DNA of 64,000 nucleotides, from NCBI GenBank assembly GCA_016712885.1, contig JADJQF010000033.1, forward strand, positions 62,001 to 126,000, in the 5' to 3' direction. The position numbers and the translations under genes are program-made. This DNA comes from Candidatus Flexicrinis proximus. Lineage in GTDB: Bacteria; Chloroflexota; Anaerolineae; Aggregatilineales; Phototrophicaceae. Within the stretch, counting starts at the first letter, position 1; each line of letters starts with the position of its first letter. The notes beneath the pieces were generated by a model. The model was not told where the DNA came from and did no database searches. It saw only the letters and a program-made list of their open reading frames with translations. This document shows, piece after piece, positions 44,246-53,549 of the stretch.

Positions 44246-45315
44246 ATGGACTACCAGGCCAAAACCATCATTCTCCATATTGACCCTGCCGCCCCCGATC
44301 CGACGTGATCTCGCGGGCGGCAGATGTGATTCGTGCCGGCGGATTGGTCGCATTCCCGACTGAGACCGTTTATGGTTTGGGTGCGGACGCTCTCAACGCC
44401 GAGGCCGTCGACCGCATCTACCGCGCCAAGCGCCGCCCCGCCAACGATCCCCTCATCACCCATATCGCCAATGTCCGCGATATGTTCAAGCTCGCCGACC
44501 GGATTCCCGCCTTTGCCGGCCCCCTCGCCGAAGCCTTCTGGCCCGGCCCGCTGACCATGGTCATGAACCGCGCCATGTCGGTGCCAAACAATGTCTCTTC
44601 CGGCCTGCCCACCATCGCCATCCGCATGCCCATCCACCCCGTCGCCCGCGCCCTGATCGAGGCCGCCGGCACGCCCATCGCCGCCCCCAGCGCCAATACC
44701 TTCACCCGCCCCAGCGCCACCACCGCCGCCCACGTCCTCGAAGACCTGTTCGGGCGCGTCGATGTCGTCATCGACGGCGGGCCGACGCCGCTCGGCCTCG
44801 AATCCACCGTCATCGACCTGACCCAGTACCCGCCGGTCGTGCTGCGTCCTGGCGGTATCGTGCTCGAAGACCTGCACCGCATTGTGCCGGAAGCCATCCT
44901 CGCGCCGCGCTTCCTCACCGAAGGCGACGAGGCCGCCTCCGCTCCCGGCCAACTCCTGCGCCATTACGCCCCGCGCGCCAAACTCATGCTCTATGAAGGC
45001 GCGCCCGAGTCGGTGCGTGCCGCCATCGCGGATACCGCCTCGCGCTATATCGCCAGCGGCCGCCATGTCGGTATCCTGACCGCCAACGAAGACGCCGCCT
45101 ATTACACGCAGCTCGGCGCGCGCATCATCGCGCTCGGTGAGCTGGGCGACAGTGCCGCCATTGGCCGTGTGCTGTTCGGCGCGCTGCGGGCCATGGACGG
45201 GCAGGGCGTCGATGTCATCCTCGCCCCGCTGTTCAATACCAGCGAAGGGTTAGGCGCCGCCGTCCGCGACCGCCTCCTGCGCGCTGCCGAGGGTAAGGTC
45301 TACGCCGTCCGCTAA
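44246..45315 (+). CDS. L-threonylcarbamoyladenylate synthase (Sua5/YwlC type)
   Basis: Core motif 'GGLVAFPTETVYGLGADALN' (ATP and bicarbonate/threonine site) and 'KRRPANDPLITHI', then 'PSANTFTRPSATTAAHVLED' and the C-terminal Sua5 extension after about residue 215 ('GQLLRHYAPRAKLMLYEG'). It makes the threonylcarbamoyl-AMP used for tRNA t6A37. The frame from GTG 44305 lacks the first residues. ATG 44246 gives 'MDYQAKTIILHIDPAAPDP' and then TGA; inserting one G in GATCCGACGTG (near 44300) joins it to 'DVISRAADVIRAGG'. The gene most likely starts at 44246. Confidence 0.9.
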
Positions 45316-45329
45316 AGTGCCAGATGTGC

Positions 45330-45476
45330 TTTCCTGGGGTTTTACCTCATGCTCCATCAGGCGGCAGTACCTCTTGACCTTTCACTCTGTCGCTTGCGCA
45401 TCGCGCAAGCGAAGAACGGGAGTCCAGAGGGCGTGTCGCCCTCTGGCGGAGGTGTGGAGGCAGCGCCTCCACACAG
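45330..45476 (+). repeat. Poly-hairpin repeat, copy J
   Basis: TTCCTGGGGTTTTACCTC, then TCGCTTGCGC-ATC-GCGCAAGCGA, CCAGAGGGCG-TGT-CGCCCTCTGG (perfect 10-bp stem), GGAGGTG and GTGGAGGCAGCGCCTCCAC. Located 3' of the Sua5-type gene in the same orientation. Confidence 0.8.
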
Positions 45477-45496
45477 CGGGCAATCACAATCGCAGC

Positions 45497-47398
45497 TCAC
45501 GGCTCCAGCATCAGGATCGTCGTGGTCGTCTGATCCGCCATCACAAATTCGACATTCTTGTTCTGCCCGCCGTCATACTGGCCGACCCCGACCGTAAAGT
45601 CCCCGGCTTCCTGGGGTCGGATGCGGATTTGATGCACATGCACGTCGCCCACATTCCACAGGTAGCCGGGGATCACCCGCCCGTCGAGGATCTCGATGCG
45701 CTGACCGCTGGCGTCGAAGATATGCGCGAACATCCCGAATGCGTCGCGGTTCGACTGCGGATCTGCCGCGTCCACTCGCCAGTAAGTCGTCAGAGTGACG
45801 GCCGTCCCACGGGCGTTGGGCCGTAGATCGTATCCGGCAAACGTGATCCCCTGCATCGACCGGACCTCCATCGGATGCGTCACTGCGCTCAGGTCGACGC
45901 CGCCTGCCGCGAACACGCTGATCGTGAACCGGTAGCCGTTGGCCAGCACGATCCGTTCGGCTTCCTGCGCGAATTTCGGGATCGCCGCTTCGTCGCGTGT
46001 CAGCGTGACGTACACGCCGCCGCCTTTCGGCACGATACTTGCGGCGGGCGCGCGCGTCTCCTGCACGACGGGCAGCGTCTGTCCGGCAAGGCTGCTCAAG
46101 ACCCACGGCTCGATATTGGCAAAGACTACCGCGCCCTCCGGTCTGTAGGCATTGATCGCCGCCCCGACCCGCAGCCCGGCCTCCAGCGGGATCCCCAGCG
46201 CGACATCGTCGCCGGGTGCCACCCGCGTCTCGTAGGCCGCCCGCAGGCTGTTCCCGCCTGAAACCATGCCGGCCCCGATCAGGAATGCGCCAACCAGCAC
46301 GCGGCTCACCGTGTTCCGCATCACGAATTCCGCACCCCACGCCGCCAGCACAAATCCCGCCGGCAGCGTCAGCAGCATATAATGCGGGTGGATCGGGCTG
46401 CCGTTGTAGCTCATCGCCGCCACCGGCAGGAAGAACCAGATCAGCACGATCACCGCCGCGCCGCGCATCGGGTTCGGCTTCCGCAGTGCGTTTACGGTGA
46501 ACGCGATTCCCAGTACGAGCAGCGCCAGCAGGCCATAATGCACCACCAGGTCAGCCGTTTGCCATGCACCGGCGTCGGCCAGCGCCGCGCCCTTTACGCT
46601 GGAATACTCCGTGCCGGTCACCAACCGGATCGCGTGCAGCAGCGCGTCGGATTTGAGCCGTGCCGCGCCGGACGTGAAATTGCCGGCGCGCGCAAACCCC
46701 GCCGCCGGATTGCTCAGCAGCCCGATCACGAAGATCGCGGTCGCGGCGGCGCACATCCCCGCGCCAATCAGGAAGCCCTTGCGCGGCACGTTCCGCCGGA
46801 AAATGAGCAGCAGTGCCGCGATCGGCGCCGCGATGAAAAACGCCAGCAGCCATGTCAGCGCGGTGACCGCCGCGGCCGCCAGCGCCGCCGCCAACCGCCG
46901 GTCCGGCCTGCGGGCGCTGCCCAACAGCACCGGGAACAACAGCCATGCGACGAAACTCATCAGAAACGGCAGCAGGCACTGTACCCACGTCGTCCGGCTG
47001 AACTCGATCACCCACGGGTTGACCGCCATCAGCCAGGCCGCGATCAGCCCCAGCCAGCGCTTGCCGGTCAGATCTGCCGCCGTCCGGTAGCAGAAGTACA
47101 CGCCCGCGGTGTTCAGCGCGATCACCAGCACATACACCGCGGCCGCCGAGCGGGTCAGCGCCAGCACCGGCACGAACAGATAACCGGTCAGGGTAGGGTT
47201 GGCGAACAGCACTGAGGTCGACTGGCCAATCACCGGCAGCGTCCCCTGCTCCAGCGTGTCCAGTGCCTGCCAGATCGTATACGCATGGTCGATGTTGTGC
47301 CGGATCGCCCCGATGTCCCACAGGCGCGGGAACGCGGCAATCAGCAGGATGGCCATCAGGCTCAGGTCTTCTATCCGTAAATGGGCTCTGCGCGTCAT
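45497..47398 (-). CDS. Large membrane glycosyltransferase-like protein (GT-C fold)
   Basis: 633 residues from ATG 47398; an upstream in-frame start (47503) adds an Arg-rich non-conserved lead. About eleven hydrophobic segments in the first 430 residues are followed by an extracytoplasmic domain of about 200 residues ('GVYVTLTRDEAAIPKFAQEA', 'VGQYDGGQ'). The first loop 'WDIGAIRHNIDHAYTIWQAL' carries an Asp-His pair rather than the usual Asp-Glu of ArnT/GT39, so catalytic identity is uncertain. It may transfer a sugar from a polyprenyl carrier or act in surface polymer synthesis. Confidence 0.75.
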   Translation of the reverse strand: MTRRAHLRIEDLSLMAILLIAAFPRLWDIGAIRHNIDHAYTIWQALDTLEQGTLPVIGQSTSVLFANPTLTGYLFVPVLALTRSAAAVYVLVIALNTAGVYFCYRTAADLTGKRWLGLIAAWLMAVNPWVIEFSRTTWVQCLLPFLMSFVAWLLFPVLLGSARRPDRRLAAALAAAAVTALTWLLAFFIAAPIAALLLIFRRNVPRKGFLIGAGMCAAATAIFVIGLLSNPAAGFARAGNFTSGAARLKSDALLHAIRLVTGTEYSSVKGAALADAGAWQTADLVVHYGLLALLVLGIAFTVNALRKPNPMRGAAVIVLIWFFLPVAAMSYNGSPIHPHYMLLTLPAGFVLAAWGAEFVMRNTVSRVLVGAFLIGAGMVSGGNSLRAAYETRVAPGDDVALGIPLEAGLRVGAAINAYRPEGAVVFANIEPWVLSSLAGQTLPVVQETRAPAASIVPKGGGVYVTLTRDEAAIPKFAQEAERIVLANGYRFTISVFAAGGVDLSAVTHPMEVRSMQGITFAGYDLRPNARGTAVTLTTYWRVDAADPQSNRDAFGMFAHIFDASGQRIEILDGRVIPGYLWNVGDVHVHQIRIRPQEAGDFTVGVGQYDGGQNKNVEFVMADQTTTTILMLEP

Positions 47399-47578
47399 CA
47401 GCGTCCCGCAGCGAATACTCGATGTATGACGCATTCTACCGGCGAACACGCCGTCTCGGCCAGTTCGCGCTCCACGCACGCTCATCCGATCCTGCCGGGG
47501 CAAGGGGCAGCGCCCAAATAAAACGCTCTATGCAGGCTTACGCCTCGGAGTCGTCGAAACACGGCTCCGTTTTCGTGT

Positions 47579-47584
47579 TATAAT
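47579..47584 (+). promoter_or_regulatory. Candidate -10 element of radA
   Basis: TATAAT in CGTGTTATAATCAT, 34 bases before the radA ATG. The upstream TCGAAA (about 19 bases away) is a poor -35 match. This is the best sigma70-like hexamer in the window. Confidence 0.45.
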
Positions 47585-47618
47585 CATCGCACGTATGTTC
47601 AGGATTTGAGGCGGATTT

Positions 47619-49001
47619 ATGGCCAAGGCGCACAGCAAATACGTGTGTTCGAAGTGTGGGCGTCAGAGCGCGGCGTTTCTAGGTCGTTGCCCGCAGTGCG
47701 GCGAGTTCGGCACCTATCAGGAAGTGATCGAAGAGGTGCGGAAGGCGGCGGCGAATGCCCTGATCCGCAAACCGGCGGGCGCGATGAAAGCCGTGCCACA
47801 GCGGCTGCGCGAGATCAGCGGCGATCTGGGCGAGCGGTACTTCGTGCCGATGCCGGAGTTCAACCGCGTGCTGGGCGGCGGCCTGGTGCCGGGGAGCATC
47901 ACGCTGATCGGCGGTGAACCCGGTATTGGGAAATCGACGCTGCTGCTCCAGATCAGTATGCTGCTGGCCAACAGCGTCGGGCCGGTGCTGTATGTCAGCG
48001 GCGAGGAGTCGGCGCAGCAGATCAAGATGCGGGCGGAACGGCTGAGTATTACGTCCGAAGACCTGTTTCTGCTGGCGGAGACGCTGCTGGAGAACATCTT
48101 CGAGCACGTGACGCGACTGAACCCCGCGATCCTGATCATCGACTCGATCCAGACGACTTACACCGAGACACTGGAAGGGTCGCCCGGGCTGGTGGGACAG
48201 GTACGCGAGTGCGCGAGCCGGCTGCAGGGGCTGGCGAAAACGACCGGCGTGAGCGTGTTTCTGGTCGGGCATGTGACGAAAGACGGGCAAATCGCCGGGC
48301 CGCGGGTGCTGGAGCACATCGTCGATACGGTGTTGTATCTGGAGGGAGACCCGTTCCAGGCATTCCGGCTGCTGCGCAGCGTCAAGAACCGCTTCGGGGC
48401 GACCAGCGAGGTGGGCGTGTTCGAGATGCAGGGCGCGGGGATGGTCGAGGTGTCGAACCCGTCAGAGGCGTTTTTGGCGGAGCGAGTGGTCAACGCGCCG
48501 GGGTCGTGCATTGCCGTGACGCTGGAAGGCACACGGCCGCTGCTGGTCGAACTGCAAGCCCTGACCAGTCCGACCAGCTTCGGGAACCCGCGGCGTACCC
48601 CCAACGGCGTCGACATCAACCGCCTGCTGCTGATCAGCGCGGTCTTGAGCAAGCGCTACGGGCTGAAGCTGCACGAGCAGGACATCTTCGTCAACGTGGT
48701 CGGCGGCATGAAGATCACCGAGCCGGCCTCCGATCTGGCGATGGCGGTGGCGATGGCGTCAAGTTACTACGATGTGGCGGTGCCGGCCGACATGGTGATT
48801 ATGGGTGAAGTCGGATTGAGCGGCGAGGTGCGCGCGGTGAGCCAGCTCGGGGCGCGGCTGAACGAAGCGGCCAAGATCGGCTTCCGGCGCGCGATTGTGC
48901 CGAAGATGCGCAAAAACGTCGATGGCCTTCCCAAGGGGCTGGAACTGCTGAGCGTCCGAACCCTCGGCGACGCGCTCAAAATCGCGGTGCCGGTGAAGTA
49001 G
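47619..49001 (+). CDS. radA: DNA repair protein RadA
   Basis: 460 residues, the standard length. N-terminal zinc finger 'YVCSKCGRQSAAFLGRCPQC' (Cys-x2-Cys...Cys-x2-Cys), Walker A 'GGEPGIGKSTLLLQ', Walker B near 'AILIIDSIQT', the RadA-specific 'LRSVKNRFGATSEVG' and a C-terminal Lon-like domain ('GGMKITEPASDLAMAVAMAS'). RadA is a hexameric helicase-like ATPase that drives branch migration in recombination. ATG 47619 is the only start with the finger intact. Probably monocistronic; a REP-associated transposase follows. Confidence 0.96.
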   Translation: MAKAHSKYVCSKCGRQSAAFLGRCPQCGEFGTYQEVIEEVRKAAANALIRKPAGAMKAVPQRLREISGDLGERYFVPMPEFNRVLGGGLVPGSITLIGGEPGIGKSTLLLQISMLLANSVGPVLYVSGEESAQQIKMRAERLSITSEDLFLLAETLLENIFEHVTRLNPAILIIDSIQTTYTETLEGSPGLVGQVRECASRLQGLAKTTGVSVFLVGHVTKDGQIAGPRVLEHIVDTVLYLEGDPFQAFRLLRSVKNRFGATSEVGVFEMQGAGMVEVSNPSEAFLAERVVNAPGSCIAVTLEGTRPLLVELQALTSPTSFGNPRRTPNGVDINRLLLISAVLSKRYGLKLHEQDIFVNVVGGMKITEPASDLAMAVAMASSYYDVAVPADMVIMGEVGLSGEVRAVSQLGARLNEAAKIGFRRAIVPKMRKNVDGLPKGLELLSVRTLGDALKIAVPVK

Positions 49002-49124
49002 GCAGGAGGGGGGAGAGGTACATCCCGCAGGGGCGCGGCGACGCTCCCTCATGGGGGACGTACAGGGTGCGTGGAGGCGGGGGACGTGAAGGGGATGGAA
49101 TGTGGAAATGGTGTGGCGTGTGCA

Positions 49125-49148
49125 GGGCATGACACGTCATGCCCCTAC
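49125..49148 (+). repeat. REP palindrome, left
   Basis: GGGCATGACACGTCATGCCC followed by CTAC. It lies 48 bases upstream of the transposase start; inverted relative to the right copy at 49762. Confidence 0.85.
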
Positions 49149-49195
49149 AGAATACGTGGGTCGGATTTCTACACAGATATAAGGGGAAAGGATAA

Positions 49196-49729
49196 TTGCC
49201 GGACCGTCATCGCAGATCGATCCGCCTGCAGGACTATGATTACACACAGGCTGGTGCCTACTTCGTGACGACTTGCACTTTTCAGCGCGCACATCTGTTC
49301 GGCACAGTGATCGATGGCACGATGTTGCTGAACGATACAGGCGTTCTGGTCCAACACGAATGGGCACAAACGGCGATGCTGCGTGACTATGTCGAGCTGG
49401 ATGCGTTCGTCGTGATGCCCAACCACTTTCACGGAATTATCGTGATTACGGAGGATCTTCAGGGCATGAGACCTCATGCCCCTACAACCGACCCGGCCCG
49501 ACGTCAATTTGCCAAACCGATTGCGAAATCATTGTCGTCTATGATTGCCGCATTCAAGGCGGGTGTGACGCGCGCCCTGAAGCTTCGGTCAGGCTCCATC
49601 GAGCGCCCGATCTGGCACCGTAATTTCTATGAGCACATCATCCGTAGCGAAGCGGAGCTGAATCGGATCCGCGACTATATCGAGCACAATCCGGCGCGAT
49701 GGAGAGAAGATCGATTCTATCTCGAATAG
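49196..49729 (+). CDS. REP-associated tyrosine transposase (RAYT, Y1 family)
   Basis: 177 residues, close to the usual RAYT size. The HUH motif is 'VVMPNHFHGIIVI' (His-x-His), the N-terminus 'DYTQAGAYFVTTCTFQRAHL' is the family start, and 'RPIWHRNFYEHIIRSEAELN' contains the catalytic Tyr before 'YIEHNPARW'. Such proteins nick single-stranded REP hairpins and are thought to spread them. TTG start with AAGGGGAAAGG upstream. REP palindromes flank the gene, and a third lies inside its coding region at 49462-49486. Confidence 0.93.
   Translation: MPDRHRRSIRLQDYDYTQAGAYFVTTCTFQRAHLFGTVIDGTMLLNDTGVLVQHEWAQTAMLRDYVELDAFVVMPNHFHGIIVITEDLQGMRPHAPTTDPARRQFAKPIAKSLSSMIAAFKAGVTRALKLRSGSIERPIWHRNFYEHIIRSEAELNRIRDYIEHNPARWREDRFYLE
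49462..49486 (+). repeat. REP palindrome inside the transposase gene
   Basis: GGGCATGAGACCTCATGCCC followed by CTACA, in frame within the coding sequence ('GMRPHAPT'). Two bases of the loop side differ from the outer copies. Confidence 0.85.
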
Positions 49730-49761
49730 AGACCGGATGCCGAGCAGAACGTGCAAGGAGC

Positions 49762-49785
49762 GTAGGGGCATGACGTGTCATGCCC
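49762..49785 (-). repeat. REP palindrome, right
   Basis: GTAG followed by GGGCATGACGTGTCATGCCC, an inverted match to the left copy. It closes the RAYT element 32 bases past the stop codon. Confidence 0.85.
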
Positions 49786-49803
49786 AAGCAATGTACGGCC
49801 CGA

Positions 49804-50193
49804 TCACGCCGAACGCCGGGCGTGGCCGATCAGCTCCCGCGCTTTCTCCACGATCTGCGCCGTGCGCGCCCGCGATGCCACCCGCGAGTCGAGGCGCTTG
49901 GCGGCATTGAAGATCAGGCCGGCCAGTCCCCCGACGACGATGACGATCAACCCGACATTTTGCGGCAGATGATCCAGCGCGGCGAGCGCTTTCTGGATAG
50001 CCGGGATGCCGGAACTCTCCGCCGAGTATTTGCCGAGATTGATCAGGATATCGCAGCGGTGCGGTTTGGCGGCGGCCAGCGCGCTCACCTGCGCGACGGC
50101 AGCGTTGAACTCGTCCCAGGTGTAGTCGGCGTGGACGTCGAGCAGGACGATTGATTCGGCGGGGTCGTCCCAGGTGATGGTCAGGTGAGGCAT
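49804..50193 (-). CDS. Conserved-looking small protein, STAS-like topology
   Basis: 129 residues from ATG 50193, with GGACTGC upstream. The pattern of beta-strands ('HLTITWDDPAESIVLLDVHA', 'CDILINLGKY') alternating with helices ('WDEFNAAVAQVSALAAAK', 'IPAIQKALAALDHL') and a hydrophobic strand 'GLIVIVVGGLAGLI' resembles a SEC14/STAS-like alpha/beta fold, but the link is weak. The C-terminal helix is basic ('RVASRARTAQIVEKARELIG'). No known role. Confidence 0.6.
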   Translation of the reverse strand: MPHLTITWDDPAESIVLLDVHADYTWDEFNAAVAQVSALAAAKPHRCDILINLGKYSAESSGIPAIQKALAALDHLPQNVGLIVIVVGGLAGLIFNAAKRLDSRVASRARTAQIVEKARELIGHARRSA

Positions 50194-50432
50194 TGGGCAG
50201 TCCTTGTCTTGAGAGCGGTTAGCCTATAACGGTTAGTTGTCAGGCGTCAGTTATGGGCGGCGACCGATAAGAATCTGGCCGCGTTGTACGGTGCTTGTGA
50301 ATTGTACGCGATCCGGGCGCCGGGAGTCGCAGGGGGCAGAGCGTCGCCAGCATCAGACCAATGGAGTCCAATTTCACGGGGAGCGGGCGGATAATCAATC
50401 CATTGCAGCAAAAAACGCGCTCAGGTGGATAG

Positions 50433-51692
50433 ATGGCAGTTGTGGCACAGGCGCAGCCGGTCGAGGCTGCACGCGGGACATTTGCGGCACTTCGCAACCC
50501 TGATTACCGGCTGTATTTCGCCGGACTCCTGATCTCCCAATCCGGCACATGGATGCAAAACATCGCGCAGGGATACCTGGTCTACAGCCTGACCGGGTCG
50601 GAAGCCTGGCTGGGGCTGGTCGCGCTGGCGATGGGCCTGCCGCTGCTGCTGGTCTCGCCGCTGGCCGGGGTGATGGTCGAGCGGGCGCGGCGGCGGGTGC
50701 TGCAGTTCACGCAGAGCGCGCAGATGCTGCTGGCGATCACGCTGACCATCCTGGCGGCGACCGGTACGGTAGCGGTCTGGCATGTGGTGCTGCTGGCGTT
50801 CATCCTGGGCGTGATCAGCGCGTTCGACGCGCCGGCCCGCATGACGCTGATCGCCGAAATCGTCACCCGCGAAGACCTATCGAGCGGGATCACGCTGGGG
50901 TCGATCCTGAACAGCAGCACGCGAGTGCTGGGGCCGACGGCGGCCGGGCTGGTACTGGCGCGCTTCGGCGTGGTCTGGTGTTTCGCGCTCAACGCGGTCA
51001 GCTTCCTGGCGGTGATCGCCTGCCTGGCGCTGATGCGCGTGCCGTACGCGATCCCGGCGCCGAAAACGCAGCCAAAGCCGCTGCGCCAACTGCGCGAGGG
51101 GTTCGCCTACGTGCGCGGTGACCGGGCGGTGATGTCGATCTTGCTGCTGGCATCGGTCACCGGGTTCTTCCTGCTGCCGATTCTGCAAATGCTGCCGGCG
51201 GTAGCGGAAGTAACGACCGGATCGCACAGCGACGGTTACGCGCTGCTGAGCGCGGCGGAAGGGCTGGGTGCGCTGGTGGCCGGCCTGACCACCTCGTATC
51301 TGGCGATGCGGTTTTCGCGCGGGCGGCTGATCGCGGCGGCGACGCTGATGAACGCGGCGCTGATGACGGTGCTTGGCTTCCAGAACGGCGCAGTCCCGGC
51401 GGCACTGCTCACCATGCTGACCGGCTTCGCCCTGATCATGCTGATGGTCAACATGAACACCGGCCTGCAGCTCATGCTGCCGAATGCCTTCCGCAGCCGC
51501 GCGATGAGCCTGTATATGCTGACCCTGATGGGCCTCAGCCCGTTCGGGGCGCTGGCACTGGGAACACTGGCCGAACTGGTCGGCATCGCGCCGGCATTGG
51601 CTGTATTTGGACTTATCGCCGGAGTGCTGGGCGGCTGGATCGTACTGCAGCGCCATCCGGGCCAACTGGATGCTGCGCGAACCGCGGCGTAG
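50433..51692 (+). CDS. MFS transporter (DUF894/EntS-type exporter)
   Basis: 419 residues with twelve predicted membrane helices. The N-terminal 'LRNPDYRLYFAGLLISQSGT' and 'QNIAQGYLVYSLTGSEAWLG' are characteristic of the EntS/TetV-like branch; the loop 'GVMVERARRRVLQF' after helix 2-3 is the MFS signature position, and 'GVISAFDAPARMTLIAEIV' follows helix 4. These are usually proton-driven exporters of small molecules such as siderophores or drugs. Substrate unknown. The start at 50433 has no strong Shine-Dalgarno. A poly-hairpin repeat follows directly. Confidence 0.9.
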   Translation: MAVVAQAQPVEAARGTFAALRNPDYRLYFAGLLISQSGTWMQNIAQGYLVYSLTGSEAWLGLVALAMGLPLLLVSPLAGVMVERARRRVLQFTQSAQMLLAITLTILAATGTVAVWHVVLLAFILGVISAFDAPARMTLIAEIVTREDLSSGITLGSILNSSTRVLGPTAAGLVLARFGVVWCFALNAVSFLAVIACLALMRVPYAIPAPKTQPKPLRQLREGFAYVRGDRAVMSILLLASVTGFFLLPILQMLPAVAEVTTGSHSDGYALLSAAEGLGALVAGLTTSYLAMRFSRGRLIAAATLMNAALMTVLGFQNGAVPAALLTMLTGFALIMLMVNMNTGLQLMLPNAFRSRAMSLYMLTLMGLSPFGALALGTLAELVGIAPALAVFGLIAGVLGGWIVLQRHPGQLDAARTAA

Positions 51693-51698
51693 CGCGTG

Positions 51699-51852
51699 AT
51701 ATTGGGGCTCTGCCCGAAGCTCCGGGGCGGCGTTGACACTTCTGCACCTTCTAAAGCGAATTGGCGGTGCCAGCGCCGCCAATTCACTACAGAAGGGAGT
51801 CCAGAGGGTGCATCACTCTCTGGCGGAGGTGTGGAGGCAGCGCCTCCACCAT
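51699..51852 (+). repeat. Poly-hairpin repeat, copy K
   Basis: TGGGGCTCTGCCCG, GCGTTGACACTTCTGC, then GCGAATTGGCGGTG-CCAG-CGCCGCCAATTCAC (two non-Watson-Crick positions), CCAGAGGGTG-CAT-CACTCTCTGG, GGAGGTG and GTGGAGGCAGCGCCTCCAC. Three bases past the MFS stop are left; same orientation. Confidence 0.85.
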
Positions 51853-51860
51853 AATGCCCC

Positions 51861-53341
51861 TCACCTCATCGCCCCATTCGGCGCCGCCGGCAGCGGCAGG
51901 AGGCCGCTCGGCGCATTTCGACTCACGTCAGGCGCCGAGAGCCGGATCTTCAGGGTGTCGAATGCTACGTCTCCGCTGGCCGCCTTGCTCTTGATCGCGA
52001 ACTTGATCTTGACCGGGGTTTTCCGCGCGATCAGGAATGTATAGTCATCCAGCGACGTGAGCCCGATCGTTGCCGGATTGGTATACGTCTTGCGCATTTT
52101 CACCACCGCGCCGTCTGCGTAGATCAACTTGAACTCGAACTTGATGCTGTTGACCGGCGGCAGCGCGGTCTGGGACTCGCTCAAATAAAAGAAGCGCAGG
52201 TAGCTGTTGGCTGGCAGATAGATGTGCGCGGGAATGATGATCGTCTGCTTGAGCTGACTGTTTTCGCCCGCGCCGCCCGTAAAGCGGAACGCGTTATTAT
52301 TGCCGGCGTGCCCGCGTCGTTGACGATCCCGTCCCCGGTCGCGTTGCTCACGATCCAGTCGGTCAGACCGGTATCGAAGTTGCCGTTCTTGGTGAGATCG
52401 ATGCTTGCCGGCACCACCAGCAGTTTGGCCACCGAGGGCGAAGTCATGAAGCTGACCGATTTGTGGTACACCATCACGGTGTAGTTGACGCCGACCTGCG
52501 CCATGATTGTCGTTCGGCCGGCCTGCTGGAAGCCTGACACCGTATCACAGTCAACTTCGCTTAGGCTCCCCGGCGATCCGGTGAACACCGCGACTCCTGC
52601 GTTCATCGCGTAACCGCTCGGCCCTAAGCCGAGTACCGAGCCTTCTACCGTCACCAGCGTCAAGTCACCCGTCCCGGTAAACGTATACCACAGCGTGGCC
52701 AGCGACGGACCGAGCGGCGCGCAGGAGGTCTCGGGATCGTCCGGATCATCCGTCGCGTATTCCCAGTTCACCACCCGCGACGACTTGTTGAACACCACCG
52801 CGCGCGGCGTCGATACGTCGTCGTTCGCCGGAATCAGCGCTGGGCTTGGCGGCGTGAACAGGGCAGCGTAATTCAGCGTCCGCGCGGCGATCGACGCCGT
52901 ATCGTCCGCGGCCACCCGGATCAGAAAACTCCCGCCGGTGATTACCAGTTCCAGCGTCGCAACGCCGCCGGGGTTGACCGCACACGCCAGCTCCACCAGA
53001 TTGGGGAAACTCAGGAAATCCGGCGTCGGGTAAATCGCGATCACCGTATCGAAGCCTGCGTTGTTGGTCGTGGTCTCGAATCGCAGTGTACCTGTCGGGG
53101 CGGTCACGCGGAACCAGACTGAGTGGTTGTCGTTTCCGCCCACTGCGCAAGACGCCGGCTGTTCCCCTGCCTGGAGGGTCGCTTCTTCAATGTCGACGAT
53201 TGACCCGAACGCCGGCAGGTTGAGCGCCAGCGCGCTTGACGACGAGTCGTTGCTCGGCGGCGCTGCCAGCGCCGGCATCGAGGCCAGTAGAATCAGCCCC
53301 AGTAGGCTGTAAACGAGGGGACGCGCATATCTCTTTGGCAT
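51861..53341 (-). CDS. Secreted PPC-like protein, paralog A, single frameshift
   Basis: ATG 53341 follows AGGAG at good spacing. A signal peptide ('SLLGLILLASMPALA') precedes 'APPSNDSSSSALALNLPAFG', then two pre-peptidase C-terminal (PPC)-like beta-sandwich repeats: 'VWFRVTAPTGTLRFETTTNN' and 'LWYTFTGTGDLTLVTVEGSV'. Next comes 'DLTKNGNFDTGLTDWIVSNA', the start of a carbohydrate-binding-like domain. The frame shifts at GCCGGC near 52300 and the domain finishes in another frame to 51861 ('SIKFEFKLIYADGAVVKM'). Paralogous to the gene at 53550 throughout. Likely a surface or extracellular binding protein. Confidence 0.78.
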
Positions 53342-53397
53342 AGAAACTCCTGTGTCTGTACCACCGTATGAACAGGTCTTGCGCGATCAGCGTGCTG

Positions 53398-53536
53398 GTG
53401 TGCTCCCCCGGTATGAGCGGGACCCTCCTGTTCCCCCACAGCGATTTGAGCGGGCTTGCCTGCTCGAATCGCCGAGGAGGGAGTCCAGAGGGTACATCAC
53501 CCTCTGGCGGAGGTGTGGAGGCAGCGTCTCCACGAT
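53398..53536 (+). repeat. Poly-hairpin repeat, copy L
   Basis: CCCCCGGTATGAGCGGG, GCGATTTGAGCGGGC-TTGC-CTGCTCGAATCGC, CCAGAGGGT-ACATC-ACCCTCTGG (T:A in place of the C:G seen in other copies), GGAGGTG and GTGGAGGCAGCGTCTCCAC. It lies between the two paralogous minus-strand genes, in the opposite orientation. Confidence 0.75.
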
Positions 53537-53549
53537 CACCGCCCTTGCC

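Noticed and set aside
49002..49124. GC-rich spacer after radA as a poly-hairpin copy
   Set aside because: Some words look similar (GGAGGCGGGGG, CTCCCTC) but the hairpins do not pair in the family order.
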